From Solidesulfovibrio aerotolerans (GTDB taxonomy: Bacteria > Desulfobacterota > Desulfovibrionia > Desulfovibrionales > Desulfovibrionaceae), in assembly GCF_009856865.1 (NCBI RefSeq), contig NZ_WVUD01000043.1, positions 1 through 33,897 of the forward strand: a DNA stretch of 33,897 bases. Direction: 5' to 3'. This document shows, one piece after another, positions 8,064 through 17,038 of the stretch. Under the pieces are notes generated by a model, which saw only the letters and a program-made list of their open reading frames with translations, searched no databases and had not been told where the DNA came from. Within the stretch, counting starts at the first letter, position 1. Each line of letters starts with the position of its first letter. The translations under genes and the position numbers were made by a program.

Positions 8064-9286
8064 AAGGCAGGGTTGTCGTGACGGGGTATGGGGCCGTCTC
8101 GCCCTATGGATTGGGCGTCCAGACGTATTGGGATGGCTTGATAGCCGGTCATAGCGTGGTACTGACGGATTCGAAACAATTGAGTACACTTAAAGTCAGA
8201 AGCCATCTTTGCGCTCGAGTCCAGGACTTCCCGTCAAAGGATATTCCCAGGCAGCATAGGCGGACTATGAGCCGTATGTCTCAGTATGCATATTGGGCCG
8301 CACGAGAAGCATTGGAGGTGGCTCAACTACCTGAGGATCTCTTGCACAATGGACGAACAGGAGTCGTCATTGGGTCCACAACCGGGAGCGTGGATGGCCT
8401 GGAGGAGTTCTTCAGAAATTATATAACCACGGAATCCTTAGATACAGTTAAATCGACATTGTTTTTCAAAGTCATGAATCATTCAGCAGCCTGCAATCTT
8501 GCCCAGGCCCTTGGGACGACAGGTCCACTTCTCGCACCGTCGGCAGCGTGCGCCACAGGCTGTCAGGCCTTAGGTATGGCGGCCATGCTGGTGGCCTCGG
8601 GGCAAATGGATGTGGCGATATGTGGAGGGACGGACGAATACCATCCGTTGACAACAGCTACTTTTGATATCATGAATGCATCCTCAACTATTTATAATGA
8701 CAATCCAACCAAGAGTCCGCGGCCTTTCGATAGCGCCAGGGATGGCGTCGTCTGTTCCGAAGGTAGCGGCATCCTGGTCTTAGAGAGTCTTGAACATGCG
8801 ACCAACCGTGGCGCATCAATCATTGCAGAACTTGTAGGATACGGAACTAATCTTGACTCCGGCCATATAGCGCATCCCAGCCGAGAATGTATAGGAAAGT
8901 GTATACGTCTGGCTCTCCAGTGCGCAGACATCGAACCGGATGCCGTGGATTACATCAATGCCCACGCCACTGGGACGATGCAGGGAGATGCTGCGGAGGG
9001 ACTCGCCTTAGAAGATGTTTTTGGTTCGGGGACCCCGGTGAGTTCACTAAAAGGATATTTCGGCCATGCCATGGCTGCGAGTGGAAGTCTCGAGGCCATT
9101 GCCTGTCTCAAAATGTTGCATGATGGACTCATCATTCCGACTCGAAATTTGGATGCCCCGGACCCTTCCTGTGGAAATATCCAACATGTCCAGCAATTAT
9201 TACGCAAGCCGATCGCCACAGCTATCAAGAACAATTTTGCTCTCGGCGGCGTAAATGCCGTACTAGTATTCAGGAGTTCTGTTTAA
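8057..9286 (+). CDS. Beta-ketoacyl-ACP synthase (KS2)
   Basis: A second FabF-like condensing enzyme of 409 residues. The triad is complete: Cys165 in SAACATGC, His303 in NAHATGTM and His337 in YFGHAMAAS, with Lys332. Start ATG at 8057 overlaps the end of the FAD gene by seven bases. Its stop overlaps the ATG of the ACP gene (TAATG), so KS2 and ACP1 are translationally coupled. Its sequence differs clearly from KS1, so this is not a recent duplication; the two may act at different chain lengths or on different ACPs. Confidence 0.9.
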   Translation: MLKGRVVVTGYGAVSPYGLGVQTYWDGLIAGHSVVLTDSKQLSTLKVRSHLCARVQDFPSKDIPRQHRRTMSRMSQYAYWAAREALEVAQLPEDLLHNGRTGVVIGSTTGSVDGLEEFFRNYITTESLDTVKSTLFFKVMNHSAACNLAQALGTTGPLLAPSAACATGCQALGMAAMLVASGQMDVAICGGTDEYHPLTTATFDIMNASSTIYNDNPTKSPRPFDSARDGVVCSEGSGILVLESLEHATNRGASIIAELVGYGTNLDSGHIAHPSRECIGKCIRLALQCADIEPDAVDYINAHATGTMQGDAAEGLALEDVFGSGTPVSSLKGYFGHAMAASGSLEAIACLKMLHDGLIIPTRNLDAPDPSCGNIQHVQQLLRKPIATAIKNNFALGGVNAVLVFRSSV

Positions 9287-9546
9287 TGACTGACCAGGAA
9301 ATAATTGAGCGTGTCAATGCGGGACTTGAGGAAGAATTTGAAATCCCACGCGAGAAACTCGTCCCGGATGCTAAGATTTATGAAGAGTTAGGTCTAGATA
9401 GCCTAGACGCCGTAGACATGGTGGTGGTTCTTGAGCAGCAGTTTAAAATCAAGATCCGTGAAGATGACGGTATTCAGAAAATCCGGACTCTGGCGGATCT
9501 TTATGCATTCATTCTTCAAAAGGTTGCGACCAGGCCGGAACAATGA
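9286..9546 (+). CDS. Acyl carrier protein (ACP1)
   Basis: The 86-residue ACP has the phosphopantetheinylation site Ser39 in ELGLDSLDAVDM and an acidic surface helix. It carries the growing acyl chain between the KS, KR and DH enzymes. It overlaps KS2 at the front and the acyltransferase gene at the back (ATGA), matching the tandem of ACP genes found in aryl polyene clusters (ApeE/ApeF in E. coli). Confidence 0.93.
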   Translation: MTDQEIIERVNAGLEEEFEIPREKLVPDAKIYEELGLDSLDAVDMVVVLEQQFKIKIREDDGIQKIRTLADLYAFILQKVATRPEQ

Positions 9547-10427
9547 GAAGCTGTGTCCTCGCAAGTCTGGCGATCTGGACCACTTTGCTTCTAATCGCGC
9601 TAGGGGCCGTCCTCCTTGCCCCCCCCATTTGCCTTCTCATTGGAAGTGCCACCCGAATGCCATGGCCCAGGCTGGCGCGGTACTGCATTTGGGGCTACGG
9701 CAGGGCTGTGGCTTGGTTGCTTGGACTTTTTTTCACCATTCGCGTCCATGAAAGGCCTGACTTTCCTCAAAGTTTGCCGCGTATTTTCGTCTTCAATCAT
9801 GGATCATTGCTTGACCTCTTTCTCATTACATTGGTGGCCCCGCCGGACTCTGTCTGTTTGGCCCGACAATGGCCCTTTTCAGTGCCCCTATTCGGCCCGG
9901 TCATGCGACTGGGAGAATATATCAACGTGGAACGCCAGTCAGGTCAGGAATTGTTGGAGCGAGCAAGAACGCTCCTCCATAAAGGAATCAGCCTCGGTGT
10001 TTTTCCCGAAGGGACACGGACTCGTACGAACACTCTAGGGCGTTTCCGGTCGGGAGCTTTCAAGCTATCCCTTGAAACAGGTGTGTCCATCCGGCCGGTC
10101 TCCATCATTGGGACCTGTTCAATCTTGCCCCCGGGCCAGTGGAAGCTTCAGAGAGGAGAAATACACATAAGTGTGCTGGAAGATATCTCTCCAGTGCCTT
10201 ATGTGGTCGATATGCTGGGACATCTGGCAATGTGTCGCTACACACGCAAGCGTATGGCCATTGCAGGCTTGTCTTCCCCAAAAACCTCTTGCGAAAATGG
10301 AGCCAGGAATGAATCTCACTCGGATTCTTGTTATGATGCTACTGATTCTGACCGCCACATTCGTCTCCTGCCGCACAGCGGCAGTACGCAACATCCCCTT
10401 AAACAGCATCCCGGCCACACAGGATAA
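9543..10427 (+). CDS. PlsC-type 1-acylglycerol-phosphate acyltransferase-like protein
   Basis: A membrane-associated acyltransferase. Residues 5-35 form a hydrophobic anchor. The catalytic NHGSLLD (HX4D) is followed by the FPEGTRT phosphate-binding motif and a third block near RPVSIIG. In aryl polyene clusters such enzymes are thought to attach the polyene to a glycerolipid-type anchor. The C-terminus is suspicious. This frame runs 119 bases into the next gene, and the last 40 or so residues look like out-of-frame translation. In another frame a stop at 10310-10312 would give the four-base ATGA overlap seen elsewhere in this operon. A frameshift near 10200-10260, natural or from sequencing, is likely, and the true protein may end at 10312. 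Confidence 0.85.
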   Translation: MRSCVLASLAIWTTLLLIALGAVLLAPPICLLIGSATRMPWPRLARYCIWGYGRAVAWLLGLFFTIRVHERPDFPQSLPRIFVFNHGSLLDLFLITLVAPPDSVCLARQWPFSVPLFGPVMRLGEYINVERQSGQELLERARTLLHKGISLGVFPEGTRTRTNTLGRFRSGAFKLSLETGVSIRPVSIIGTCSILPPGQWKLQRGEIHISVLEDISPVPYVVDMLGHLAMCRYTRKRMAIAGLSSPKTSCENGARNESHSDSCYDATDSDRHIRLLPHSGSTQHPLKQHPGHTG

Positions 10428-10731
10428 AGCACTTTCGACTGATGAAATCGAGTCATCAATTATTAGGGGTGGCAGTAAAGTCGGGTGGAACATGCGCAAG
10501 ATTGAGCCGGGACTTATAGTTGGCACAATACAGGTTCGTGTGCACGAAGCGCAAGTCAATATCCGCTATACAGCCAACACATGGGACATCACCTATCGCG
10601 ATAGCAAGAACCTGAAGTATAACGGTGAGAAAATTCATTCGAACTACAATAAATGGGTCAGCAAACTTGCTGATGCCATCCGGACGCAAATTGACGAGGA
10701 CGAAGCCGCAGTTCCTTCAAAAAAGAAATAG
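10309..10731 (+). CDS. Small lipoprotein of the aryl polyene cluster
   Basis: The 140-residue product has a signal sequence (hydrophobic 5-19) and a lipobox-like FVSC with Cys21, so it is probably lipidated. The mature part has a conserved pattern I recognise from small lipoproteins of unknown function in Gram-negatives: GWNMRKIEPGLI, then YRDSKNLKY and IHSNYNKWVSKL, ending in a lysine-rich tail. Its position between acyltransferase and dehydratase genes suggests a role in moving or anchoring the product in the envelope. Start ATG at 10309 follows GGAG. A later ATG (10333) would also leave a signal peptide. Confidence 0.75.
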   Translation: MNLTRILVMMLLILTATFVSCRTAAVRNIPLNSIPATQDKALSTDEIESSIIRGGSKVGWNMRKIEPGLIVGTIQVRVHEAQVNIRYTANTWDITYRDSKNLKYNGEKIHSNYNKWVSKLADAIRTQIDEDEAAVPSKKK

Positions 10732-10743
10732 GCGCCTACTTTC

Positions 10744-11205
10744 ATGACCATTTTCCCGTTCGGAGCTTGTCCTGTCCCAGCCTTGGAATTCATCCCCCAC
10801 CGCCCGCCCATGGCTCTGGTGAAGAGCCTTGAGCGGGCGTACGGGGAAGGATGCATTATTTGCACTGTCATTCCAGCCGGCACCATGTTTATCCGTGAAG
10901 ATGCGACCGTGGAGCCTTTGGTCCTTCTCGAAATTATTGCTCAGGCCTGTGCCGTTTACGGAGGTTGGAGGACCAAGGACGACAGCCAGGGAAAACAGGC
11001 TGCGTTTCTGGCCGGCGTTAGTTCATTCGAGATAGTCGGGAAGGCCGTAGCTGACGAACCCATGGAGATCACGGTGACGCTCCTTAGGGAATTCGCCGGC
11101 TTCCATCTCTTCAACGGTGAGTTGCGGCAAGGCGGATATGACGTGGCTCGCGCCAGTCTCAAGGCCTACCAACCTGCCGCGACAACCACGAGGCTTGAGA
11201 CATGA
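10744..11205 (+). CDS. ApeP-like 3-hydroxyacyl-ACP dehydratase
   Basis: A 153-residue single-hotdog protein. The motif FIPHRPPMALV places the catalytic His at residue 19, and the partner acid is Glu63 in LLEIIAQACA, as in FabZ/ApeP-type dehydratases. It would remove water from 3-hydroxyacyl-ACP to create the conjugated double bonds. In E. coli ApeP acts together with ApeI, and an ApeI-like gene is present at 14845. The gene follows the lipoprotein gene by 12 bases and overlaps the LolA-like gene by ATGA. No strong Shine-Dalgarno is visible, so translation may depend on coupling. Confidence 0.88.
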   Translation: MTIFPFGACPVPALEFIPHRPPMALVKSLERAYGEGCIICTVIPAGTMFIREDATVEPLVLLEIIAQACAVYGGWRTKDDSQGKQAAFLAGVSSFEIVGKAVADEPMEITVTLLREFAGFHLFNGELRQGGYDVARASLKAYQPAATTTRLET

Positions 11206-11828
11206 GGCTTTTCTTGACCCTAATTCTGGCCCTGGCCCTCGTGGATGTGCCGTTATTGTCTTTGGCCACTGTGCTCACGGAAGACACCTTGTCCCGACTG
11301 ACCACCAAGGCCGGACAGGTGAAGAGTATTCAAGCCGAGTTCACACAGGAGAAGCGGCTCAGCATTTTCAAACAGACGCTGATCTCGAAAGGTAGATTTG
11401 TCTTTCAGAGACCCGCCTCTTTACGGTGGGAATATCAGGATCCGGTTCATTCTGGGTTTATTGTGCATGAAGAGTCTGGCATTCGGTGGAATGCGTTGAC
11501 AGGCGAGACACGAGATTTTTCGCTTCAAAACGACCCCATTATGCGACTGGTTTCCGGTCAGATCCTGCTTTGGACCACCCTTAACCTTCAAGCCCTCTCC
11601 AGGACATATCACATTGACATCGAATCAATCTCCCCCGCAATTCTTCATTTCACGCCGCTCACAGCCGGTCCCGGGCCCATTGTTGGCATGCGAATCACTT
11701 TTACGCCTGACGACATGGCCATCGCCACGATTGAAATGATGGAGACACAAGGTGATACCACCACAATTCGTTTCCATAACACCCAACTCAATGACGAAAT
11801 TCCCGCATTGGTTTTCACGCGACAATGA
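11202..11828 (+). CDS. LolA-like outer-membrane lipoprotein carrier
   Basis: A 208-residue periplasmic protein with a cleavable signal (about residues 1-22, ending LLSLA). The rest fits the LolA fold: VKSIQAEFTQEKRL near the start of the mature chain, then KGRFVFQRPASLRWEY, and FTPDDMAIATIEM towards the end. In aryl polyene clusters a LolA homologue (ApeN) is thought to ferry the lipid-linked polyene across the periplasm. It is flanked by a dehydratase gene and an MMPL exporter with ATGA overlaps on both sides, which supports a transport role. Confidence 0.88.
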   Translation: MRLFLTLILALALVDVPLLSLATVLTEDTLSRLTTKAGQVKSIQAEFTQEKRLSIFKQTLISKGRFVFQRPASLRWEYQDPVHSGFIVHEESGIRWNALTGETRDFSLQNDPIMRLVSGQILLWTTLNLQALSRTYHIDIESISPAILHFTPLTAGPGPIVGMRITFTPDDMAIATIEMMETQGDTTTIRFHNTQLNDEIPALVFTRQ

Positions 11829-14200
11829 ACGTTACCAGTCTGATCGTCCGGTTGAATCGATCTTTTGCAGCACATAAACAACTTGGATTGTGGTGCGTAG
11901 GTATCCTCTTGGCTTCAGGATTGACGGGCACCATCTTGTTGAAGCCCGTCGAGGATATTGCTTCCATGATCCCCAACGACGGCTCTAGGCTCGCGGAAGA
12001 TTTCAGACTTATCCAAAAGGCACCCTTCATCAACCGCGCCCTTATAAGCGTGGCCGCCCCTCAGGGAACGACAACGGCTGATCTCGCCGCCGCTGGAGAC
12101 GCCCTGGCGGCTGCTCTTCCTGCTGTGTTGTTCCCGGAAATACACAAAGGTCCCGCGATAAACACACCTGCGGATTTCGTCCTGGGCATGCTTGACCTCC
12201 TGCCCGCGCTTTTCACTGAGAAAGACCGCGCCGAGGTGGAAAAGCGCCTTGCGCCAGCGGCAGTTCGGCAGTCTCTACTAGAGTGCGTACAGATACTTAC
12301 CTCTCCCGAAGGACTCGGCATGAAGGATATCATACGTCGAGACCCTTTGCGCCTGCGTGAATTGGCCTTGTCTAAGCTGGCGAACTTGCGCCTGTTGGAT
12401 TCACTCAGGATCGAACATGGCCGATTCTTGAGCAAGGACGGTCTGCATATGTTGATCATAGCACGTCCTGCCCCGGCAATGACGGATTCGAAAGGCGCGG
12501 ACCAAGTCGTGGCTGCCTTCCAACAAGCACGAACTGCCTTGCCGCCAGGCTATGATGCTACCCTCATCGGAGGTCACCGGCATACCCAGGCTAACGCCGC
12601 CGCCATACAGTCCGACATGACCACAGTACTGGCGGCGTCTACCCTCGGGCTGGCCGTCATTTTTCTCGTTTTCCTTCGGTCTGGAGCAGGCTTTTTCGCG
12701 TTTCTGTTGCCACTTGTCGTACTCCCTCCTGCAGCTCTAGCTACACGTTTTGTTTTTGGCTCCATTTCAGGCATCACCATCGGCTTCGGTTCGGTTCTCA
12801 TGGGGGTCGCGGCAGATTATTCCATCTATGTCTATTTTTCCATGCGTGCTCGTCACCTCTCCGCTGCGACGGCTCTTGGACGGGTGGCCGCACCTGTTTG
12901 GTATGGAGCGGCCACATCCCTGGTTTCTTTTGCAGCGCTCCTGTTTTCGGCGATGCCTGGCGTTCGGGAACTGGCCTTTTTCGCACTGGTCGGGCTCGTC
13001 CTGGCGCTTTGCCTGGCCCTGGTGGTCCTGCCCTGTTTGATCGGGCCGGAGAGTGAACCGGCACGAAAACCAGCAATGTGTTCTCAACGGCCATTACTCA
13101 CCCCCCTCTGGTCGCTCATACTGACTGTTCTGACCCTTGTTTCTGGAGTATGTCTGGGCCGAAACGTCTCCTTCGATTCTGATCTGCACGCCCTCTCTGC
13201 ATCCGGGGCCGCCATTAAACATGATGAGGCGATGCTGTATTCCATCTGGGGAGGAATGCATGACAAGACGATGATCTTCTCCAGAGGAGCCAGCCTGGAC
13301 GAGGCTCTGGACGCCAACATAGAGCTTTTTACCGATGCCTCGACTCACAAGGACTCTTCGGGTCTGATAAGCCTCGCCCCGATACTGCCCCCAAGTCGAG
13401 TTCAGACTGCCAACATTCAAAGATGGCGGACCTTCTTTACTCCCGAACGTATGTCTGACCTCTTTGGCTTGGTGAAATCAGAGGCGTCGCTCCTGGGATT
13501 CACACCGGATGCATTCGAACCTCTTTGGGAATTTCTGGGGGCTCCAGCCCCGTCGCTTGCCACGCCCGAGCAACTGCGAGCCATGGGTTTGGGCGAGGTG
13601 ATTGATCTTCTGCTGACCAGGGACGCTGATCAATACCTCGCAATCAGTCTCACTGCTGAAAGTTCTTCTGAATTCAGTGTTCCTGAGAGGTTAGCTGGCA
13701 AAATTCGGACCATATCCCAATCACGTTTTGGCCGGGAACTGACTAAGTGCGTTCAGAACGACTTCATCCGTTTCTTCCTGCTGTCCGTGGTTGGCAATAT
13801 ACTACTGCTTTACATCCTCTTGCGCTCCCTACGATTGACCTTGATTTCGTTACTGCCAACCGCAGTAGGACTGTCCCTTGTTTTTACCCTAATGGGAGCC
13901 CTGGGTATCGGTTTGAATCTTTTTGGTGTAATATCCCTCCCTCTGATCATTGGAATCGGAGTCGATTATGGCATTTTCATAGCCATGAATGGTGCCGGCG
14001 AAGACCAACGAGCCACACTGCGTTCAGTCATGGTGGCCGGCCTCACGACAGTCGTCGGGTTCGGGGCTTTGGCTCTAGCGCGACATCCAGCCCTTCATTC
14101 CATTGGCCTAGTGGTATTAATTGGCATTTCTGGAGCTGTGTTGGCTGCCTGCCTGCTCGTCGCTCCCCTGGGAAAATTGAATGAACGCCGCCGCCCGTGA
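11825..14200 (+). CDS. MMPL/RND-family exporter
   Basis: A 791-residue inner-membrane protein with the two-repeat architecture of MMPL transporters: one N-terminal helix (about 20-39), a large periplasmic loop, a block of helices from about 265, a second single helix near 425, a second loop, and a final helix block from about 648. Proton-relay signatures appear once per half: GVAADYSIYVYF near 326-337 and GIGVDYGIFIAM near 711-722. In aryl polyene clusters this exporter is the likely flippase or pump for the lipid-linked polyene. Start and stop overlap the LolA-like and DUF3261 genes. Confidence 0.9.
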   Translation: MNVTSLIVRLNRSFAAHKQLGLWCVGILLASGLTGTILLKPVEDIASMIPNDGSRLAEDFRLIQKAPFINRALISVAAPQGTTTADLAAAGDALAAALPAVLFPEIHKGPAINTPADFVLGMLDLLPALFTEKDRAEVEKRLAPAAVRQSLLECVQILTSPEGLGMKDIIRRDPLRLRELALSKLANLRLLDSLRIEHGRFLSKDGLHMLIIARPAPAMTDSKGADQVVAAFQQARTALPPGYDATLIGGHRHTQANAAAIQSDMTTVLAASTLGLAVIFLVFLRSGAGFFAFLLPLVVLPPAALATRFVFGSISGITIGFGSVLMGVAADYSIYVYFSMRARHLSAATALGRVAAPVWYGAATSLVSFAALLFSAMPGVRELAFFALVGLVLALCLALVVLPCLIGPESEPARKPAMCSQRPLLTPLWSLILTVLTLVSGVCLGRNVSFDSDLHALSASGAAIKHDEAMLYSIWGGMHDKTMIFSRGASLDEALDANIELFTDASTHKDSSGLISLAPILPPSRVQTANIQRWRTFFTPERMSDLFGLVKSEASLLGFTPDAFEPLWEFLGAPAPSLATPEQLRAMGLGEVIDLLLTRDADQYLAISLTAESSSEFSVPERLAGKIRTISQSRFGRELTKCVQNDFIRFFLLSVVGNILLLYILLRSLRLTLISLLPTAVGLSLVFTLMGALGIGLNLFGVISLPLIIGIGVDYGIFIAMNGAGEDQRATLRSVMVAGLTTVVGFGALALARHPALHSIGLVVLIGISGAVLAACLLVAPLGKLNERRRP

Positions 14201-14852
14201 TGTGCTGGTCCTTGCCATTCTGCTGGCCGCCTCGGTCATGCTTTCTGGCTGTCAAAGCGGTTGTGTTGGTGCCACCCTTCCGGCTGAGCGCACAGCCGTT
14301 CGCCTCTCCGGGCACAGCGGCTGGTTTGACCGTGCAGAGGAAGTGCGGTTCCAGGGGGGCATGCTGGTGCGTACGCCCTTCGCCAAAGTCCCTCTCATAG
14401 CCTTCATCACGATAGATGCCCCGGGTCATGTAGCATTCGTTGGATTGAGCGACTGGGGCATGCGTTTGGCCGAGGCATCAGTCACACTGGAAGACCCCGC
14501 CCCGGCTCAGTTACAGGCCAGCTTGACCCGCATTCCCAAACTTGCTTCCAGGTTGTCGCTGGCCCTTACCCGTATTTTCTTAGTCTGGCCTGGACATGGC
14601 GATTATGCAGAGTTGCTGGGGAAAAACGCTTCAAGGGAACAACCGATTACACCAGCTGTGGTTCGTTATGCCTTCGACGCTGAAACGACCCAGATGACTG
14701 AGAAAAAAGGCCGCGATAGACAAGACACTTGGTGCGTCTCCATGCTCTACGGTGACCGGACCTCTCCTGAGGCCCTGCCCGTGGAGATTATTTACCGAGC
14801 CGGCGGATTGGAAATTGTGCTACAGCTAAAGGAACTAGCTGGACATGAGTGA
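14181..14852 (+). CDS. DUF3261-family lipoprotein
   Basis: The 223-residue product has an N-terminal signal and a lipobox MLSGC with Cys24. DUF3261 lipoproteins are regular members of aryl polyene clusters; their precise role is not established, but they are presumed to help in outer-membrane localisation. Landmarks here are VPLIAFITIDAPG and SDWGMRLAE in the first half. The gene overlaps the MMPL gene by 20 bases and the following dehydratase gene by eight. No other family fits better. Confidence 0.82.
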   Translation: MNAAARDVLVLAILLAASVMLSGCQSGCVGATLPAERTAVRLSGHSGWFDRAEEVRFQGGMLVRTPFAKVPLIAFITIDAPGHVAFVGLSDWGMRLAEASVTLEDPAPAQLQASLTRIPKLASRLSLALTRIFLVWPGHGDYAELLGKNASREQPITPAVVRYAFDAETTQMTEKKGRDRQDTWCVSMLYGDRTSPEALPVEIIYRAGGLEIVLQLKELAGHE

Positions 14853-15213
14853 ATTAAATAAGGCAATTCTGGCGGCAAGCCGTGGTGATGCCAGAATGGA
14901 ACGGGACGGCTGGGTTTGTCGTGAATTCGTCTTTCGGGAAGACTTCCCAGGCTTCGACGGGCACTTTCCTAATTATCCGGTTCTCCCAGCCATCATCCAA
15001 ATGATGGCCGGAGCCAGCCTGACAGCCTCGTGGTTGGGTCGTATTCCCGAAGTCTGCCAAGTAAAGAATGCCAAATTTATGGCCCCGATCCACCCGAACG
15101 CGGTCGTGCACATCCACGCTAGGGCGCAAGGTCTGGAAACCGCTGAGATTCGTGTATTGCTCGGGGACCGACTTGCAGCAACCTTTACGCTAGGTTTTTC
15201 CTTAGCTGTATGA
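14845..15213 (+). CDS. ApeI-like 3-hydroxyacyl-ACP dehydratase
   Basis: A 122-residue hotdog protein. The core DFPGFDGHFPNYPVLPA, with catalytic His40, is characteristic of the FabA/FabZ-like ApeI dehydratase. It would pair with the ApeP-like protein at 10744. Start overlaps the DUF3261 gene by eight bases and the stop overlaps the thioesterase gene by ATGA. Confidence 0.87.
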   Translation: MSELNKAILAASRGDARMERDGWVCREFVFREDFPGFDGHFPNYPVLPAIIQMMAGASLTASWLGRIPEVCQVKNAKFMAPIHPNAVVHIHARAQGLETAEIRVLLGDRLAATFTLGFSLAV

Positions 15214-15677
15214 GAAAAAAATATTTTCCACTTGATCCAAGCGCACCGCCGCCGCTTCGGGCCACCGTAGCCCGCCGCGTCCGTTTCGAGGAAGCCGACC
15301 CACTCGGCATTGTGTGGCACGGGCGTTACGCAAGTTATTTCGAAGATGCTCGCGAAAGTCTAGGCAACTCCCTAGGCATTGGCTACGTCGACTTCTTTGC
15401 TAAGGGTTACAGTATACCGTTGCGCCATCTGAGCGTGGACTTCTTGTCTCCTCTCATCTATCCAGAAGAATTCACCGTCGAAGCTATTCTGCACTGGACA
15501 GAGGCCATGCGCCTTAATTACGAGTTTGTCCTGCGTGGCCCCGATCAGGATATACGCGCCACAGGCTGCACGATCCACCTGCTGGTTGATTCAAAGCTGT
15601 CCTTGCAAATGACGATGCCGATTTTTTACCGTGATTTCCTCGACTGTTGGCGTGCTGGAACGCTTTTTCGTTCATGA
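15210..15677 (+). CDS. 4-hydroxybenzoyl-CoA-type (YbgC-like) thioesterase
   Basis: A 155-residue hotdog thioesterase. The 4HBT signature FEEADPLGIVWHGRYASYFEDAR runs at about 26-48 (shown by landmarks Asp30, GIVWHGRY and YFEDAR), with Asp30 as catalytic residue. Such thioesterases hydrolyse acyl-CoA or acyl-ACP. In aryl polyene clusters (ApeK/ApeL type genes) they may release or edit chains. Overlaps on both sides are ATGA. Confidence 0.88.
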   Translation: MRKKYFPLDPSAPPPLRATVARRVRFEEADPLGIVWHGRYASYFEDARESLGNSLGIGYVDFFAKGYSIPLRHLSVDFLSPLIYPEEFTVEAILHWTEAMRLNYEFVLRGPDQDIRATGCTIHLLVDSKLSLQMTMPIFYRDFLDCWRAGTLFRS

Positions 15678-17038
15678 GACGTGTCCTCCTCATATCCTCC
15701 AACACGTGCGAGGATCCCTATCCGGTCTATCCTCTCGGGGTGTCTGTTGTGGCAGGCGCGCTTCGCCAAGCAGGTTATCTGACACAAATCTATGACATCT
15801 CTCTCAGTGCTTCCTCGGATGACTTGGAACGTGTAGTGAAGGAGTTTACCCCTGATGTTGTTGGCATCTCCGTGCGCAACATCGACAACGTGGACTCCTT
15901 GACCGCCGGAGCCTCCTGGACCGGAGATTCCCTACGTGAACTAGTGGCGCGCCTGAAGGGCCTTGTCGCGGGACCAGTAGTCCTGGGTGGCCCTGGTTTT
16001 TCCCTCATACCTGAAGAACTGTTGGCTCATACCGGTGCGGACTATGGAGTGACCGGCCCGGGAGAAGCCGCTCTGCCCGCCCTTCTCAATCATCTCGCGG
16101 CCAGGAAATCTTCACCCCGGATCGTGTCGGCCGAGGGAACGTCATGCTCCCATATCGGGCCTGCCGCGTGGGACGAATTCCTGTTTCCGGAATATCTCAA
16201 ACGCGGCGGGTTACCAGGTCTGCATACGAAAAGAGGGTGCCCGAATGCCTGCCTCTACTGTGGTTATCCTGTGGTCGAAGGGACAACAATATGCCACCGT
16301 GATCCGTTGGAAGTGGTGGAAGATTTGCGTCACGCCAGAGACCATTTTGGAGCTAGGGATTTTTTCTTCACCGATGCAGTATTTAATGACTCTGAGGGCG
16401 GCTATCTTCGCTTCGCGGAAATCCTGGCAGGAGCCGGCCTGGGCATCCGTTTCGGTGCATACTTCCAGCCCTGCCGCATTGGGGCAAACGAACTCAACCT
16501 CTTGAAACAAGCCGGTCTCATGGCCATGGAACTGGGGACCGACAGTGGTTGCGACCAGATCCTCACGCGCTTGCGAAAGCCACATCGTATGGAAGACGTG
16601 TTTGCATTTCAGGCGATATGTCATGCCCATTGTATTCCTTGCGCGCACTTCATAATTTTTGGCGGTCCTGGCGAAACCATGGACACCGTGGAAGAGGGGC
16701 TTGCGAACCTGGAAAAACTCGAGGGAAGTTGCATTTTTGCATTTATGGGGCTCCGGATACATCAAGGCACCGGCCTGCACCGTCTGGCCGTGAAAGAGGG
16801 CCGACTCGCCGTTGGTGATCCACTGCTCCGTCCAGTCTTTTATCTCTCTTCCCTTTTGGACCCCATACTTCTGGAAGACCGCATCCGTCGGTCCTTTTCT
16901 GGACGGCGTGATCGCTTTTTCCCCCCCGAGGAGGGGAACCTGCGCATGCGAATTCTACGCCGTATGGGTTATTCTGGACTTTTGTGGGATACTCTCCCCA
17001 TCTTTACTTCCCACAATCAACGTGGCCCCCGGACATGA
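15674..17038 (+). CDS. Radical SAM enzyme, B12-binding-domain subclass
   Basis: The 454-residue protein has an N-terminal region like B12-binding Rossmann domains (PVYPLGVSVVAGALRQAGY, PDVVGISVRN, GGPGFSL) and a radical SAM domain with the cluster motif CPNACLYC: Cys189, Cys193, Cys196. The usual DxHxxG cobalamin-ligand motif is not visible, so cobalamin may bind base-off without a His ligand, or not at all. These enzymes methylate, cyclise or rearrange unactivated carbons. It is not a gene of the E. coli aryl polyene cluster. Start ATG at 15674 overlaps the thioesterase stop; the longer frame begins inside that gene. Confidence 0.87.
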   Translation: MRRVLLISSNTCEDPYPVYPLGVSVVAGALRQAGYLTQIYDISLSASSDDLERVVKEFTPDVVGISVRNIDNVDSLTAGASWTGDSLRELVARLKGLVAGPVVLGGPGFSLIPEELLAHTGADYGVTGPGEAALPALLNHLAARKSSPRIVSAEGTSCSHIGPAAWDEFLFPEYLKRGGLPGLHTKRGCPNACLYCGYPVVEGTTICHRDPLEVVEDLRHARDHFGARDFFFTDAVFNDSEGGYLRFAEILAGAGLGIRFGAYFQPCRIGANELNLLKQAGLMAMELGTDSGCDQILTRLRKPHRMEDVFAFQAICHAHCIPCAHFIIFGGPGETMDTVEEGLANLEKLEGSCIFAFMGLRIHQGTGLHRLAVKEGRLAVGDPLLRPVFYLSSLLDPILLEDRIRRSFSGRRDRFFPPEEGNLRMRILRRMGYSGLLWDTLPIFTSHNQRGPRT

